From the NCBI GenBank assembly GCA_017513195.1, contig JAFXGM010000018.1, forward strand, positions 1 through 64,000: DNA of 64,000 nt, given 5' to 3'. Both the position numbers and the translations under genes were made by a program. The DNA comes from Clostridia bacterium. Lineage in GTDB: Bacteria; Bacillota; Clostridia; Oscillospirales; Acutalibacteraceae. The notes under the pieces are model-generated. The model was given only the letters and a program-made list of their open reading frames with translations. It had not been told where the DNA came from and did no database searches. Below are positions 1-9,073 of the stretch, one piece after another; the first letter of the stretch is position 1; each line of letters starts with the position of its first letter.

Positions 1-2024
1 ACAATTGCTTGGTATATGATAACGTTTTATTTAACAAGGACGGCACACCCGCTCGTTTGATCGGTACCATGGAAGCATATTGCGATAATGGCAGCGGTAG
101 CAAAATGCAAGATACAAATGGATTTAAGATTTCAAACACAATAGCAATTGGTTGTAAAATCGAAAAATCTGATAGCTATTGGCAAAAGAATGCTAAGTAT
201 TTTAGCAACTGCTACACAACCGAAGACTTTGCAGCAGAGAACACTACAATAACAAAACTTGCAAGCGCCGATGCAGCAAAGGGTAGCGCGGCAAAAGTTA
301 ATATGCCTGCTCTTGATTGGCAAACAATTTGGTCTGCAGGTGGCAATGGTGAATATCCTTCAATCATACTTACAGCTGCAAACGTGAATCCGGTTAGTAA
401 GTATAGCGGTACTCCTGATGCAACTTCAACACTTGCCGGTTCAGGTACAGAAGACGATCCGTATATTGTTGAAACTGCTGATCAATTTGCTTCAATCGCG
501 CTTGGTAAGAGAACAACAGAAAATCTATACTTCAAAGTCAAAGATGGTATAGAAAGTTTCTATATGCAAGGCGGAGAAGAGGCAGCAAACTTAACTAGTG
601 CTGCAGAAGTTAAGGCATACTTTGAAAACAAGGGAATTCCAACTTCCAGTACTTGGGCTAAGACAGCAAACTTCAAAGGCCACTTTGATGGTAACGGCGT
701 TACTATTTCAGGCTTGTTTGCATACAACATTGGTGAATATGTTTATGTAGGTCTCTTCCCAGTTGTTGAAGGACATACCAGTATTAAAAATATAACCATT
801 AAAAATTCATATATTTCTGCTAACACTAAAGACGCATTAGGCGCTCTTGTTGGTGCTACACCTTATAAGGGTGATGGTAATAGCAATAATAGCGTTACTT
901 TTGAAAATATAGCAGTAATCAACAACTATATCTGTCATAGAACAAATAACGCAAACGGTGCTAGTGCAGTTGGCGGTAGTTTCTTTGATAAGAACTATGC
1001 TTCTATAAATGGTGCTATCATTTATGGTAATGATATCGATAATACTGCTTATACCGGCAACGGACTTATTACTGGTTTGGTTACTTCAAACGGTGGTATC
1101 GGTTCTATCGATTCAGCAAATAATAAATATCAAAACATTATTGCACTTGGTGTAACACCATGGGTTTTAAAAGATAATGGTGATGGTACTTATTCAAACG
1201 CCAACTGGTATTTGGCAAACTTAGACCAAGGTCTATTGAAAAACGTTTATACCGATCAATCGGTAGCTGCACTTCAAATTTACAACTCAACAAAAAATAG
1301 CGACGCGTTTCTCGAGATGTATAACATTAACGTTGTTAATGCTGCTGATTTACAGGGTAATAAAGTTGTTACTACAATGGCAGCAGCAAATCTTGCTTGG
1401 GGTGAAACTTGGTTTGCAGGAAACTATAATGAATATCCTTCATTTGCTCCTACGGGCAGCATGCCTTCAAGCATTCAGTCACAATACGACGCTATAAGCT
1501 TTGACGTGTCTGACGTTCTTGGTAACGATACTGAGTATCACACAAACGGTTCTATGAGTTTTGGTGTTTATCAAACTGCACTTAGCCTTAAGGCTAACCC
1601 ATATATGTCGTTTGCATTTGCTTTCCACGGTGATTATAAGACAAATCGCGACAAGATTACAGTTAAGTTTACCTACACCGAAAACGGTGCCGAGGTAAGC
1701 AAAGAGGTTCAAGTTCCGGCATACGTTGAAGGTCAAGACCTTAACGAAGCTGGCTGGACCAACACCGCTAAGAACGGTAGATTCCATACCTTTAAGGCTG
1801 ATATGATTCCTGTAGAGGCTCTCGCATACGGCATTAAGGTAGAGGCAAACTATGACAACACAGGATGGCAAGACTTTGGTACATACAGCGTTTCGGGTCT
1901 TGGTGTACAGTTTGAAAGACTTAACAGAATCAACCCATGTGAATATTATGAAATGCGCGTAGAAGCAACAAAAGCGCTTTTGTTCTACGCACAAGCAATC
2001 GCAGCACGTTACGGTGCTAAGTAA
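1..2024 (+). CDS. Large surface/secreted repeat protein, 5' end outside the window
   Basis: The reading frame is open to the window edge (codons in phase from base 3), so the true start and any signal peptide are missing; at least 673 residues are seen. One module begins at about residue 141 with 'GSGTEDDPY' followed by a 'FDGNGVTISGLF' stretch. The same pair of motifs occurs three times in the next large protein, so the two are related by shared modules. This pattern resembles GLUG-type repeats of clostridial cell-surface proteins. The last ~180 residues form a different, probably beta-rich domain and end in a helical tail (EYYEMRVEATKALL). No catalytic motif, dockerin or sortase signal is visible in the part present. 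A role in adhesion or polysaccharide binding is inference only. Confidence 0.75.
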   Translation, partial: NCLVYDNVLFNKDGTPARLIGTMEAYCDNGSGSKMQDTNGFKISNTIAIGCKIEKSDSYWQKNAKYFSNCYTTEDFAAENTTITKLASADAAKGSAAKVNMPALDWQTIWSAGGNGEYPSIILTAANVNPVSKYSGTPDATSTLAGSGTEDDPYIVETADQFASIALGKRTTENLYFKVKDGIESFYMQGGEEAANLTSAAEVKAYFENKGIPTSSTWAKTANFKGHFDGNGVTISGLFAYNIGEYVYVGLFPVVEGHTSIKNITIKNSYISANTKDALGALVGATPYKGDGNSNNSVTFENIAVINNYICHRTNNANGASAVGGSFFDKNYASINGAIIYGNDIDNTAYTGNGLITGLVTSNGGIGSIDSANNKYQNIIALGVTPWVLKDNGDGTYSNANWYLANLDQGLLKNVYTDQSVAALQIYNSTKNSDAFLEMYNINVVNAADLQGNKVVTTMAAANLAWGETWFAGNYNEYPSFAPTGSMPSSIQSQYDAISFDVSDVLGNDTEYHTNGSMSFGVYQTALSLKANPYMSFAFAFHGDYKTNRDKITVKFTYTENGAEVSKEVQVPAYVEGQDLNEAGWTNTAKNGRFHTFKADMIPVEALAYGIKVEANYDNTGWQDFGTYSVSGLGVQFERLNRINPCEYYEMRVEATKALLFYAQAIAARYGAK

Positions 2025-2054
2025 TGATAAATGATTAAAGGAGATATTTTAATT

Positions 2055-2177
2055 ATGTTTAAAAAAGCAGAAATAGAAATCTTCAATTTACAACTTAATG
2101 ATATTATCGTTACCAGCACTCCGGGCTGGGATGACGATGACATCTGGGCAGGCGAAGGCCTCGTAGATGACGAGTAA
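2055..2177 (+). CDS. 40-residue acidic small protein
   Basis: ATG at 2055 follows a strong Shine-Dalgarno (AAAGGAG, 2037-2043), and the frame closes at TAA 2175-2177. The peptide has a short lysine-rich start (MFKKAEIEIF), a middle 'NDIIVTSTPGW' and an acidic tail (DDDD, then VDDE). It has no signal peptide or membrane segment. Short proteins with this layout (K/E-rich start, 'D(I/V)I.TS', aspartate-rich end) are, from memory, common in gut Clostridia and have no known function. It lies 30 bp after one repeat protein and 102 bp before the GH16 gene, on the same strand, so it may be co-transcribed with either. It could be a peptide precursor, but no modification enzyme is nearby. Confidence 0.6.
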   Translation: MFKKAEIEIFNLQLNDIIVTSTPGWDDDDIWAGEGLVDDE

Positions 2178-2217
2178 ATCGTAGAAACAAATTAACCTAG
2201 AAATTACAAAGATAAAA

Positions 2218-2251
2218 GGGAATTAAATCGTGAAACACCGATTTAATTCCC
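2218..2251. promoter_or_regulatory. Perfect 13-bp hairpin upstream of the GH16 gene
   Basis: GGGAATTAAATCG (2218-2230) and CGATTTAATTCCC (2239-2251) are perfect inverted repeats around an 8-nt loop. No T-run follows on the plus strand, so it is not a standard intrinsic terminator. It ends 28 bp before the next ATG. It could be an RNA-processing or stability element, or an operator-like site. Confidence 0.6.
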
Positions 2252-2279
2252 GAGATCTTAACGAAAAGAGAGGTTTAAT

Positions 2280-5200
2280 ATGAAAAATGGCATAAACAAA
2301 AGCGTGAAAAGAGCCTTGAGTTTTGCATTGTCTTTTATAATGCTTATAGGCACACTTTTTGTTGCTAACGTTGGTATTAACGTTAGTGCGCAAGATAACG
2401 GTGTTGTGTATTGGTCCGGTGGCATTGACACAAATCTTGCTGGTAGTGGTACTGCTGAGGATCCATATCTAATTACCAATGCCGAAGAATTGGCTGCGCT
2501 TGCAACCAACGAATCAGAATTAGATAAAACAAAGCATTACAAAGTTTCGGGCGTTAACAAGTTTTATATGTTCCAGGAATATAACAACTGGATAATAGAC
2601 GTACTTGATTATTCCAATGTATCGGAAGTTAAAAGCGCTTTAACGGATGAAAGCGTACCCGCATGGCCAAGTAGCGCAACTTTTGAAGGCGTTTTAGACG
2701 GTAACGGCGCTACTATTTATGGTTTGTCTGCAAAAGGCGTTACAAACGCAGGTTTGTTTGCGTCACTTAAAGGCGGTACTGTTAAAAACTTTACAATCGA
2801 AAAATCATATTTTTCAGCAACAAATAATGCTGGCGCAATTTCAGCTCAAGGTAACTGGAATCTTCCGGACGAATCTACCTACTCACCGACAAACACAATT
2901 ACTGGTTGTGTAGTTAGAGATTGCTATATTGAAGCTGGTGCTGCACGCGGTGGCTTGCTAGGTAACGGTGGTTACAGCGCTATTGTAGTTGATAGCTGCT
3001 TGGTTGCCGACAACTTTATCGGTGCCAAGGATGGCGCTGCAGACGGTTATCCTACCTTTATTTCAGGTAGTGATGCTACTACTAAATTTGGTGTTGAGGT
3101 GCCGACGGTAATATCAAACAGCATCGGTATTGGTGCAATACCTAAAGCCGGTGACGTTAAAACTTGTACATATAAAGAAATTAAAAATTGCTTTACAACA
3201 ATTAACGTTACTTATACTGGCAGTCATATAACAATGACTTATGCTTCAACTGCAGCTTCATTAAAGGGTAGAAGTGCAAAAACAACTGCCGGTACACTTA
3301 ATTGGGCAACAGACACTGCGAATGGTGCGGGTTATTGGCACGTTAGTGCTACTGATTATCCATCACCAATTAAGCCGGAAGGTTGGAGCGATATTATCGT
3401 TCACAGCATTTGGAACGGTACTGCTGCCGATAGTTATGCAGCCGGTACTGGTACTGCCGAAGACCCATATATAATTGAAACCGCAGAACAACTTTATAAA
3501 ATGGCTATTAGTGGTGGTCGCGAGCTTACAGGTAAAACCAAGACTGTAAAACTTACTGTTGGTATTACCGATGCTAGCGGTAATATGCTTGATAAAAACG
3601 GCAATATCACAACCGACACTACAGCTCAAGCTTATGAATATTCTGACGAAACAGTAGAAGTTCCCGAGTATAGACAATGCTACTATAAGGTAGCAGACGG
3701 TGTTACCGACATCTATCTCAACGACGTTGAAGGTGGCACGTTAGATACTCTTAAATCTTTGGTTTCATCAGGCAAAGCTATTGCTTGGAACAAAAATTAT
3801 AACGGTAAAACCGAAAAAACCGATAATGATGGCGATGGTTTCTGGGATGAAAACAGTGCATTTAGAGGCGTGTTCGATGGTAATGGTGTTACTATTCATG
3901 GTCTTTATAGTGCTCAAGCTGCTAACACAGACTGGCTTACCTACGGCGACGGATTTTTACCCGCTATTAAGGGCAATGCCGTTGTTAAAAATGTAACCTT
4001 TGATAAGTCGTATATCAATCCTAAATCGGGTTATGGCGCAGTTGTTTCTTCATCAATTGGTCTTGACTCGGCAAACAACAATCCTGAAAAGAACAGCAAC
4101 AAAGGTGTGTTAGGTGACGGTTGCGTATCTACAAAAGCTACTTTTGCAAACATCGCTATTCGTAACACATATATTGCACAGGGTGGTTGGAGCGAGCAAG
4201 GCGGTGTTGTTGGTGCTTATAACAAAGCCGGTATTTTATCGGCTCACGGTACACCGGGCAGTTTGTCATTCGTTAGCTGCTTGTACGATGGTACAAACTC
4301 AACGTTGGAATATAACACCAACGACCATACTGCAGGTATTTATATGACAGCAAATACCGCATCAAATGCAACATTTGTAAACTGTGTATCAATTGGTCTT
4401 CAACCACTTGCTTGCTCATTACAAAACAGTGCAGCAAAGTTTGTTAACTGCTATACAACTGTTGCTAAAAATAACTTCCATAGCATTAACTCAAACGATG
4501 ACGTAATCGTAATTAGTGAATATGATTCACAAGACGATTTACCGCTTCTTAATTGGGGCGTTTGGAACATAAAGACTGTTGAAAATGGTAGAAAACTACC
4601 TATGCCCGGAATTAGCAAGGCAGTAATCACAGGATATGCGTCTATTAAGAAAATGGTTCTTGACAACGTATTTGGCGCAGGTAACTTCAACTACATTGGT
4701 GCTCAACTCGACGGTAAATATGGTCAATACCATAAGCTAATGGGTGCAGGTACCGAAGAAGATCCATACCTAATTAACAACGCCCAAGAACTTGCTACTG
4801 CAATTTCTACAGGTGGCATAAACGTTTCAAACAGACTATATTACAAACTTACTTGCGATATCAACCTAGGCTCACTTGCTTGGATCGATACCGAGGCAGT
4901 AGAGCAATCAGAAGGCAACTATTACCACTACATTTACGTTCCATTTGAAGGTGTGCTCGATGGTGCAGGTCACATAATATACGAGCTTAACGCAACCGCA
5001 GAAAACAGCGGAGCTTTGATTCCTGAACTTAATGGTGGTACTGTAAAGAATTTGCATATACGTAATTCTGCAGCGAATGCCGCTATCATTGCAAAAGGAA
5101 CAGGTACTGTTGAAAATTGTTCTGCACTCAATTGCTACGTAGCAGCTGATGATGAGGCAATTGTATCGGGTGATATTACTGTAACAAATAGTATGATTGA

Positions 5201-7340
5201 CGATACTTACTATCTTGCTGATGGTACTAGCGGTATGCCAACACTTGATGGTGTTACTTGGTACGGTATTGCGGGCAAGGCACCACACCTTGTAAGCAAC
5301 GCACAAACTATGCCATGCGCTGATATTGACGGCGATGGTATTGGCGATAGTTTTAATGCAACCGACTTGGCTGCACTTAAAAACATATTACTTAAAAAGC
5401 AAGACTATAAGTTCGCTTATGGTGACGTAAACAAAGACGGAAAAGTAAACTCCGGTGACTTGGTTATTCTTGTTCGTGCGATTGCAGATGACTATAACCA
5501 CGTTAAAGATGGTTTCTGGCGCAATGTTGAACTTGGTAACTTTACAATTTACTATGGTGAAAACGATAACTACGACGCAGCTCGTAAACTAGAGTTGTAT
5601 CTAGAAAGCGTTGTAGAAGGTCTTGACATTGTTAAGGCAGTTAGTGGCTCAAAGGTTGTTTCAGGCGAACAAAGTGACAAGACAGCTGTTTATCGTCACG
5701 CAAACGATATAGAAGCAACACCTGACGGTAAGCTTGATATTATTGTTGGTAACGTTGGCGACTATACCACAGCGCTTACAGACAACGATTACGGTATAAC
5801 CTATGATTATGAAAATGGCGTTTTGTGGATTCAAGGTGCTAACTTTACAGGCGTTGAGCAGGCGGTTATTGATTTTGTTAACAATTCTAACCGTAATTCA
5901 AGTATTGTATATACAGTTGACTGCGACACACTTGAAGAAGAAAAATGGCCTGTAACAATCAACGGTACAACCTATTATTACGCTTGGGGCGACGAGTTTG
6001 ATGGCGTAAACGGTACCGTTAACGAAGATAAGTGGGAATACACCCACAACATAACTGAAACTGTTAACATGGAAGTCTATGGTAAAGCTGACGGCGACAA
6101 ATACATGGATATGGAAATAGCGTTTAACGCTGACATGCATAAGTTATTTACCGTTGACGATGGTAAATTAACAATGCGCCGTGGTGTTTATAAAGATTAT
6201 GCCGGTGTTACCGAAGATAAATATTCATGGGGTTGGGTAGGACTTGATACTCCTGCTGCTGTTCTTGATTCTGGTAACCTATACGCAACTAACTCATTAG
6301 GCGGCAAGGTTTCTTTGGGTAGTGTCGAAACCGGTAAAGACATCTACGTTGAAAGCGGTAAGATAATTACCCAACACTCATTACTTGCAAAGCAGGGTTA
6401 CTTTGAACTTATGGCATCACTTCCATCTGACGGACATTCATTCCCGGCTTGGTGGATGATGGGTTCTGCCAGTGGTGGTAATAACAATGCTTATTCAGAA
6501 TCACTCTTTGGTAAGGTTTATAAGTATAATCCAAACTATAAGGGCGGTAATGCGTTAGATCCTGCTAATTTTACCGATACTTATAGATATCAGTTGCCAA
6601 ATGCATACTTCGAAATTGATATTATCGAACTTATGCAAGACGTTTCTGTTTTGAGCAGCATAACACAAGGTTCTAAATTAACAGGTATTTATGATTATAA
6701 TTTGACTACAAATATCCATAAATATTATGATACTTATGCTTCGGGTAATACTTGCTACATTGTAAATTGGGATAACGGTAGCAGTACAACTGTTTCAATG
6801 TCTCAATTCGATACCGGAAGCAGTCCTGACTGGATTGCTTCTGCAAGAGCAAACGATCATTACTTTGTTACTGGTATCTACAATGATCGCCGTTATCAAG
6901 CTTACGGTCAAAAAAGATTGACTACAATGCGTCGTTATGGTTTTGAGTGGAAGGTTGAAAATGATCAGTATGAGTTTACACTTTATATTTATAATTCTGA
7001 ACCTGACAACAATGCCACCAATGGCGTTAAGGATGAAAGAATTGTTTTTGCAAGCAATTCAAATTCTATTGATTATAGCGAAACAGGCGGTAATAAGGTT
7101 AAGGATATCGATGTTGTAAACCAATACGTATATTTCCTAATTGACAATAAGTATTATACTGCTAACCAAAAATACAGTTCCGGTACAAGATTGTTTACTG
7201 ATTTGTTAACAAAGGAAAATGATGGTGATAAGACTACTTTTGAGATTGATTACATGCGTGTATATCAAGCTGATGGTCGTCGTGATATCGTTACTCCCGA
7301 AACAGAAAGCTTTAACAACGGTAACCACTTCGGTTACTAA
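2280..7340 (+). CDS. Secreted GH16 family glycoside hydrolase with internal dockerin
   Basis: 1686 residues, ATG after AGAGAGG. A Sec signal peptide spans residues 1-37 (basic start, hydrophobic core, 'NVSA' before the cut). Three modules start with 'G(S/T)GTAEDPY' or 'GAGTEEDPY' near residues 54, 386 and 821. A type I dockerin with two calcium loops (DIDGDGIGD... and DVNKDGKVN...) lies near 1012-1072. A short alpha/beta region (~1080-1210) resembles the domain that precedes catalytic modules in some glycosidases. The GH16 module runs from about 1220 to 1672 and carries the catalytic signature EIDIIE near 1445-1450 and the usual end 'FEIDYMRVYQ'. GH16 enzymes cut beta-glucans, laminarin or galactans; the substrate here cannot be told. 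The dockerin implies docking onto a cohesin scaffold. Its internal position is uncommon. Confidence 0.88.
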   Translation: MKNGINKSVKRALSFALSFIMLIGTLFVANVGINVSAQDNGVVYWSGGIDTNLAGSGTAEDPYLITNAEELAALATNESELDKTKHYKVSGVNKFYMFQEYNNWIIDVLDYSNVSEVKSALTDESVPAWPSSATFEGVLDGNGATIYGLSAKGVTNAGLFASLKGGTVKNFTIEKSYFSATNNAGAISAQGNWNLPDESTYSPTNTITGCVVRDCYIEAGAARGGLLGNGGYSAIVVDSCLVADNFIGAKDGAADGYPTFISGSDATTKFGVEVPTVISNSIGIGAIPKAGDVKTCTYKEIKNCFTTINVTYTGSHITMTYASTAASLKGRSAKTTAGTLNWATDTANGAGYWHVSATDYPSPIKPEGWSDIIVHSIWNGTAADSYAAGTGTAEDPYIIETAEQLYKMAISGGRELTGKTKTVKLTVGITDASGNMLDKNGNITTDTTAQAYEYSDETVEVPEYRQCYYKVADGVTDIYLNDVEGGTLDTLKSLVSSGKAIAWNKNYNGKTEKTDNDGDGFWDENSAFRGVFDGNGVTIHGLYSAQAANTDWLTYGDGFLPAIKGNAVVKNVTFDKSYINPKSGYGAVVSSSIGLDSANNNPEKNSNKGVLGDGCVSTKATFANIAIRNTYIAQGGWSEQGGVVGAYNKAGILSAHGTPGSLSFVSCLYDGTNSTLEYNTNDHTAGIYMTANTASNATFVNCVSIGLQPLACSLQNSAAKFVNCYTTVAKNNFHSINSNDDVIVISEYDSQDDLPLLNWGVWNIKTVENGRKLPMPGISKAVITGYASIKKMVLDNVFGAGNFNYIGAQLDGKYGQYHKLMGAGTEEDPYLINNAQELATAISTGGINVSNRLYYKLTCDINLGSLAWIDTEAVEQSEGNYYHYIYVPFEGVLDGAGHIIYELNATAENSGALIPELNGGTVKNLHIRNSAANAAIIAKGTGTVENCSALNCYVAADDEAIVSGDITVTNSMIDDTYYLADGTSGMPTLDGVTWYGIAGKAPHLVSNAQTMPCADIDGDGIGDSFNATDLAALKNILLKKQDYKFAYGDVNKDGKVNSGDLVILVRAIADDYNHVKDGFWRNVELGNFTIYYGENDNYDAARKLELYLESVVEGLDIVKAVSGSKVVSGEQSDKTAVYRHANDIEATPDGKLDIIVGNVGDYTTALTDNDYGITYDYENGVLWIQGANFTGVEQAVIDFVNNSNRNSSIVYTVDCDTLEEEKWPVTINGTTYYYAWGDEFDGVNGTVNEDKWEYTHNITETVNMEVYGKADGDKYMDMEIAFNADMHKLFTVDDGKLTMRRGVYKDYAGVTEDKYSWGWVGLDTPAAVLDSGNLYATNSLGGKVSLGSVETGKDIYVESGKIITQHSLLAKQGYFELMASLPSDGHSFPAWWMMGSASGGNNNAYSESLFGKVYKYNPNYKGGNALDPANFTDTYRYQLPNAYFEIDIIELMQDVSVLSSITQGSKLTGIYDYNLTTNIHKYYDTYASGNTCYIVNWDNGSSTTVSMSQFDTGSSPDWIASARANDHYFVTGIYNDRRYQAYGQKRLTTMRRYGFEWKVENDQYEFTLYIYNSEPDNNATNGVKDERIVFASNSNSIDYSETGGNKVKDIDVVNQYVYFLIDNKYYTANQKYSSGTRLFTDLLTKENDGDKTTFEIDYMRVYQADGRRDIVTPETESFNNGNHFGY

Positions 7341-7343
7341 TCA

Positions 7344-7386
7344 AAAAACAAAAGCAAGGTGTAAAAACCTTGCTTTTGTTTTTTGA
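7344..7386 (+). terminator. Intrinsic terminator after the GH16 gene
   Basis: AAACAAAAGCAAGG pairs with CCTTGCTTTTGTTT around an 8-nt loop (7360-7367) and is followed by a T-run. It begins 4 bases after the stop codon. Confidence 0.9.
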
Positions 7387-7394
7387 AAATTTCC

Positions 7395-7423
7395 TTGATT
7401 TTCTTTTTGAAATTTAGTATAAT
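7395..7423 (+). promoter_or_regulatory. Sigma-A type promoter
   Basis: TTGATT (7395-7400), a 17-bp spacer and TATAAT (7418-7423). It drives the fusion gene at 7509, with a leader of about 80 nt. Confidence 0.75.
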
Positions 7424-7508
7424 ATAAACAACGATAATGCAACTTTCCGTATTTCTGTATCAACTGCGGTAGGTTGCTTTTTTTAACCTATTTTAAAGGA
7501 GGAATATT

Positions 7509-8630
7509 GTGAGTAGAAAATATAGGTTGTCAACGGCTCTTGATATAGACGATTTATTGATGGAGTGCACTTCGTATGCGATACGTCTTGCTAACGAAAA
7601 ATATAAGTTTGATCCACCAATGACAATTTATGAAAAAAACAGTTGGGGAAAGAACGGTACACGTGCCGACGCAATATATCAATATTTTAATGATGCGGAT
7701 TTTTATCGCACGCAGCCTGTGTACAGGGGCGCTAAAGAGTTTGTGCGCAAGCTTACAAAAATGACCGACGTATATATTTGTACCGCTGTACCGCCCGAAT
7801 TTATGGGTATACGTGCACAACGTATTTTAGAGGAGTTTCCCGAAATACCACAAGACCATATTTATATGGGATTTAGAAAAGACAATATCGCTACAGATAT
7901 ATTGTTTGACGATGCTATGCATAATATTTTGAATTCAAAGGCAAAATATCCAATTCTAATGCGTAGACCTTGGAATCAAGAAGCTACAGGTATGCTTGCC
8001 GTAAATAACTATGACGAGTTTTTAAAGCTTGTAGAGGTTATTGCCGAAAGCTATTCTGTTAAAGAGGATGTTATTGCACTGGATCCTAAAATCGTAGTTC
8101 TTGTAGGTCCATCGGGCAGTGGTAAATCTAAGATTGCTACAAAGTTTTTAGAAAAAGCAAAATGCTTTGAAAAGCTTACAAGCTACACAACAAAAGACCC
8201 GACAGCACTTGAAGAAAATGCATGGTATAACTATGTGCCGCTTGAAACCTTTAGAGAAATGTGTGACAACCGACAAATGTTTCAGTCAACCATGTACGCA
8301 GGTCACGGTTATGGCTCTAAAAGGGGAGATGTAAAAGAAATTTTATCTCGCGGCAAACGTGTGCTTACTACTATGGATATTTGCGGCGCAATGTCACTTA
8401 AAACGTATTTTAAAAACGTTGTAACAATCTATATGAAGCGTGACAAAAAAGCCCTTATGGCTAATATTTTGCGCAAGAATTCATCAATTGAAGATAAGGT
8501 TAACCGTTTAACCGCGATTGAATACGAGCAAAAGAATATGGAAATTTGTGATTACATTGTTGATTTTGAAAATTATGATGATGCGGTTGAACAAATTATA
8601 AAAATACTTAATATTAAAGAATGTAAATAA
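7509..8630 (+). CDS. 5'(3')-nucleotidase-like / guanylate kinase-like fusion
   Basis: 373 residues. The GTG start is fixed by AAAGGAGG six bases upstream. Residues ~1-180 look like a HAD-type 5'(3')-deoxyribonucleotidase (NT5C family): acidic nucleophile motif 'LDIDD' near residue 12 and a late 'FDDAMHN' loop. Residues ~195-373 look like a guanylate kinase, with P-loop GPSGSGKS near 200-207 and the 'SYTTKDPT' segment where true kinases have a TTRxPR motif. That segment has lost both arginines that normally hold GMP, so the second half may no longer be a normal GMP kinase. The gene has its own promoter and terminator and is a single unit. A role in nucleotide salvage or in sensing/repair of RNA or nucleotide ends is inference. 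Confidence 0.75.
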   Translation: MSRKYRLSTALDIDDLLMECTSYAIRLANEKYKFDPPMTIYEKNSWGKNGTRADAIYQYFNDADFYRTQPVYRGAKEFVRKLTKMTDVYICTAVPPEFMGIRAQRILEEFPEIPQDHIYMGFRKDNIATDILFDDAMHNILNSKAKYPILMRRPWNQEATGMLAVNNYDEFLKLVEVIAESYSVKEDVIALDPKIVVLVGPSGSGKSKIATKFLEKAKCFEKLTSYTTKDPTALEENAWYNYVPLETFREMCDNRQMFQSTMYAGHGYGSKRGDVKEILSRGKRVLTTMDICGAMSLKTYFKNVVTIYMKRDKKALMANILRKNSSIEDKVNRLTAIEYEQKNMEICDYIVDFENYDDAVEQIIKILNIKECK

Positions 8631-8631
8631 T

Positions 8632-8663
8632 AAAAAAGGATGGTTTTTCAACCATCCTTTTTT
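8632..8663 (+). terminator. Intrinsic terminator
   Basis: AAAAAAGGATGGTT and AACCATCCTTTTTT form a 14-bp stem with loop TTTC, starting right after the stop codon of the fusion gene. Confidence 0.92.
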
Positions 8664-8827
8664 GGTGATCCATCGGGGAATCGTCGAATATGTGCACAGC
8701 ACATATTCTAATGGCTTGACGACCAAACACGTTTGTGTTTAGTACCCGTCTGCGCCGCTTTGTACTAATAAATAGTCCGCCGGACTATTTATTTTAACGC
8801 ACAAACCCTCGCGGGTTCGATTCCAAA
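8663..8827 (-). mobile_element. Hairpin-rich element ending in a copy of the tRNA-Lys 3' end
   Basis: Bases 8663-8683 repeat exactly the last 21 nt of the tRNA-Lys gene (8878-8898), including CCA. At the other edge, 8814-8824 is an 11-nt inverted copy of the same tRNA's T-arm. Between them lie a 10-bp hairpin (8686-8708), a broken stem (8718-8750, with AAACAC/GTGTTT inside), a 13-bp hairpin (8767-8793) and a 5-bp stem (8804-8817). No open reading frame is plausible. In tRNA orientation the order is tRNA, terminator, element, partial tRNA end. The element at 23219-23361 beside tmRNA has the same plan. Whether it is mobile is inference; it could also be a structured RNA. Confidence 0.6.
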
Positions 8828-8837
8828 TAAGATAGAA

Positions 8838-8877
8838 TAAAAAAGAGAACAGTATCAAAAGATACCATTCTCGTTTT
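8838..8877 (-). terminator. Terminator of tRNA-Lys
   Basis: GAGAA/TTCTC and GTATC/GATAC stack with a CA/CA internal mismatch and an AAAA loop. On the minus strand a T-run follows. It lies directly after the tRNA CCA. Confidence 0.8.
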
Positions 8878-8953
8878 TGGTGATCCATCGGGGAATCGAA
8901 CCCCGGACACCATGATTAAAAGTCATGTGCTCTGCCAGCTGAGCTAATGAATC
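8878..8953 (-). tRNA. tRNA-Lys (anticodon TTT)
   Basis: Full cloverleaf on the minus strand, 76 nt including an encoded CCA. The acceptor GATTCAT pairs with ATGGATC (one T-G pair). The anticodon stem is CATGA/TCATG with loop CTTTTAA. The T-arm is CGGGG-TTCGATT-CCCCG. The D-arm is AGCTCAGCTGGCAGAGC. It has its own promoter and terminator. Confidence 0.98.
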
Positions 8954-8977
8954 ATACTGCTTTTTGACAGCCTAAAT

Positions 8978-9006
8978 ATTATAACAATATTATGTCGCTA
9001 TGTCAA
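8978..9006 (-). promoter_or_regulatory. Consensus promoter of tRNA-Lys
   Basis: On the minus strand TTGACA, a 17-bp spacer and TATAAT match the sigma-A consensus exactly. The -10 box lies 24 bp before the mature tRNA 5' end. Confidence 0.9.
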
Positions 9007-9073
9007 GAAAAAAATCATAAAATTTTGCAAATTTTTTAAATTTTTCCTTTTTGTTCTTTTTGGCCTTATAAGA

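Noticed and set aside
1479..1994. 171-codon frame antisense to the first repeat protein
   Set aside because: The frame on the plus strand has clear modules and codon use; the antisense frame has odd composition (many Cys, Val, Phe) and no ribosome site.
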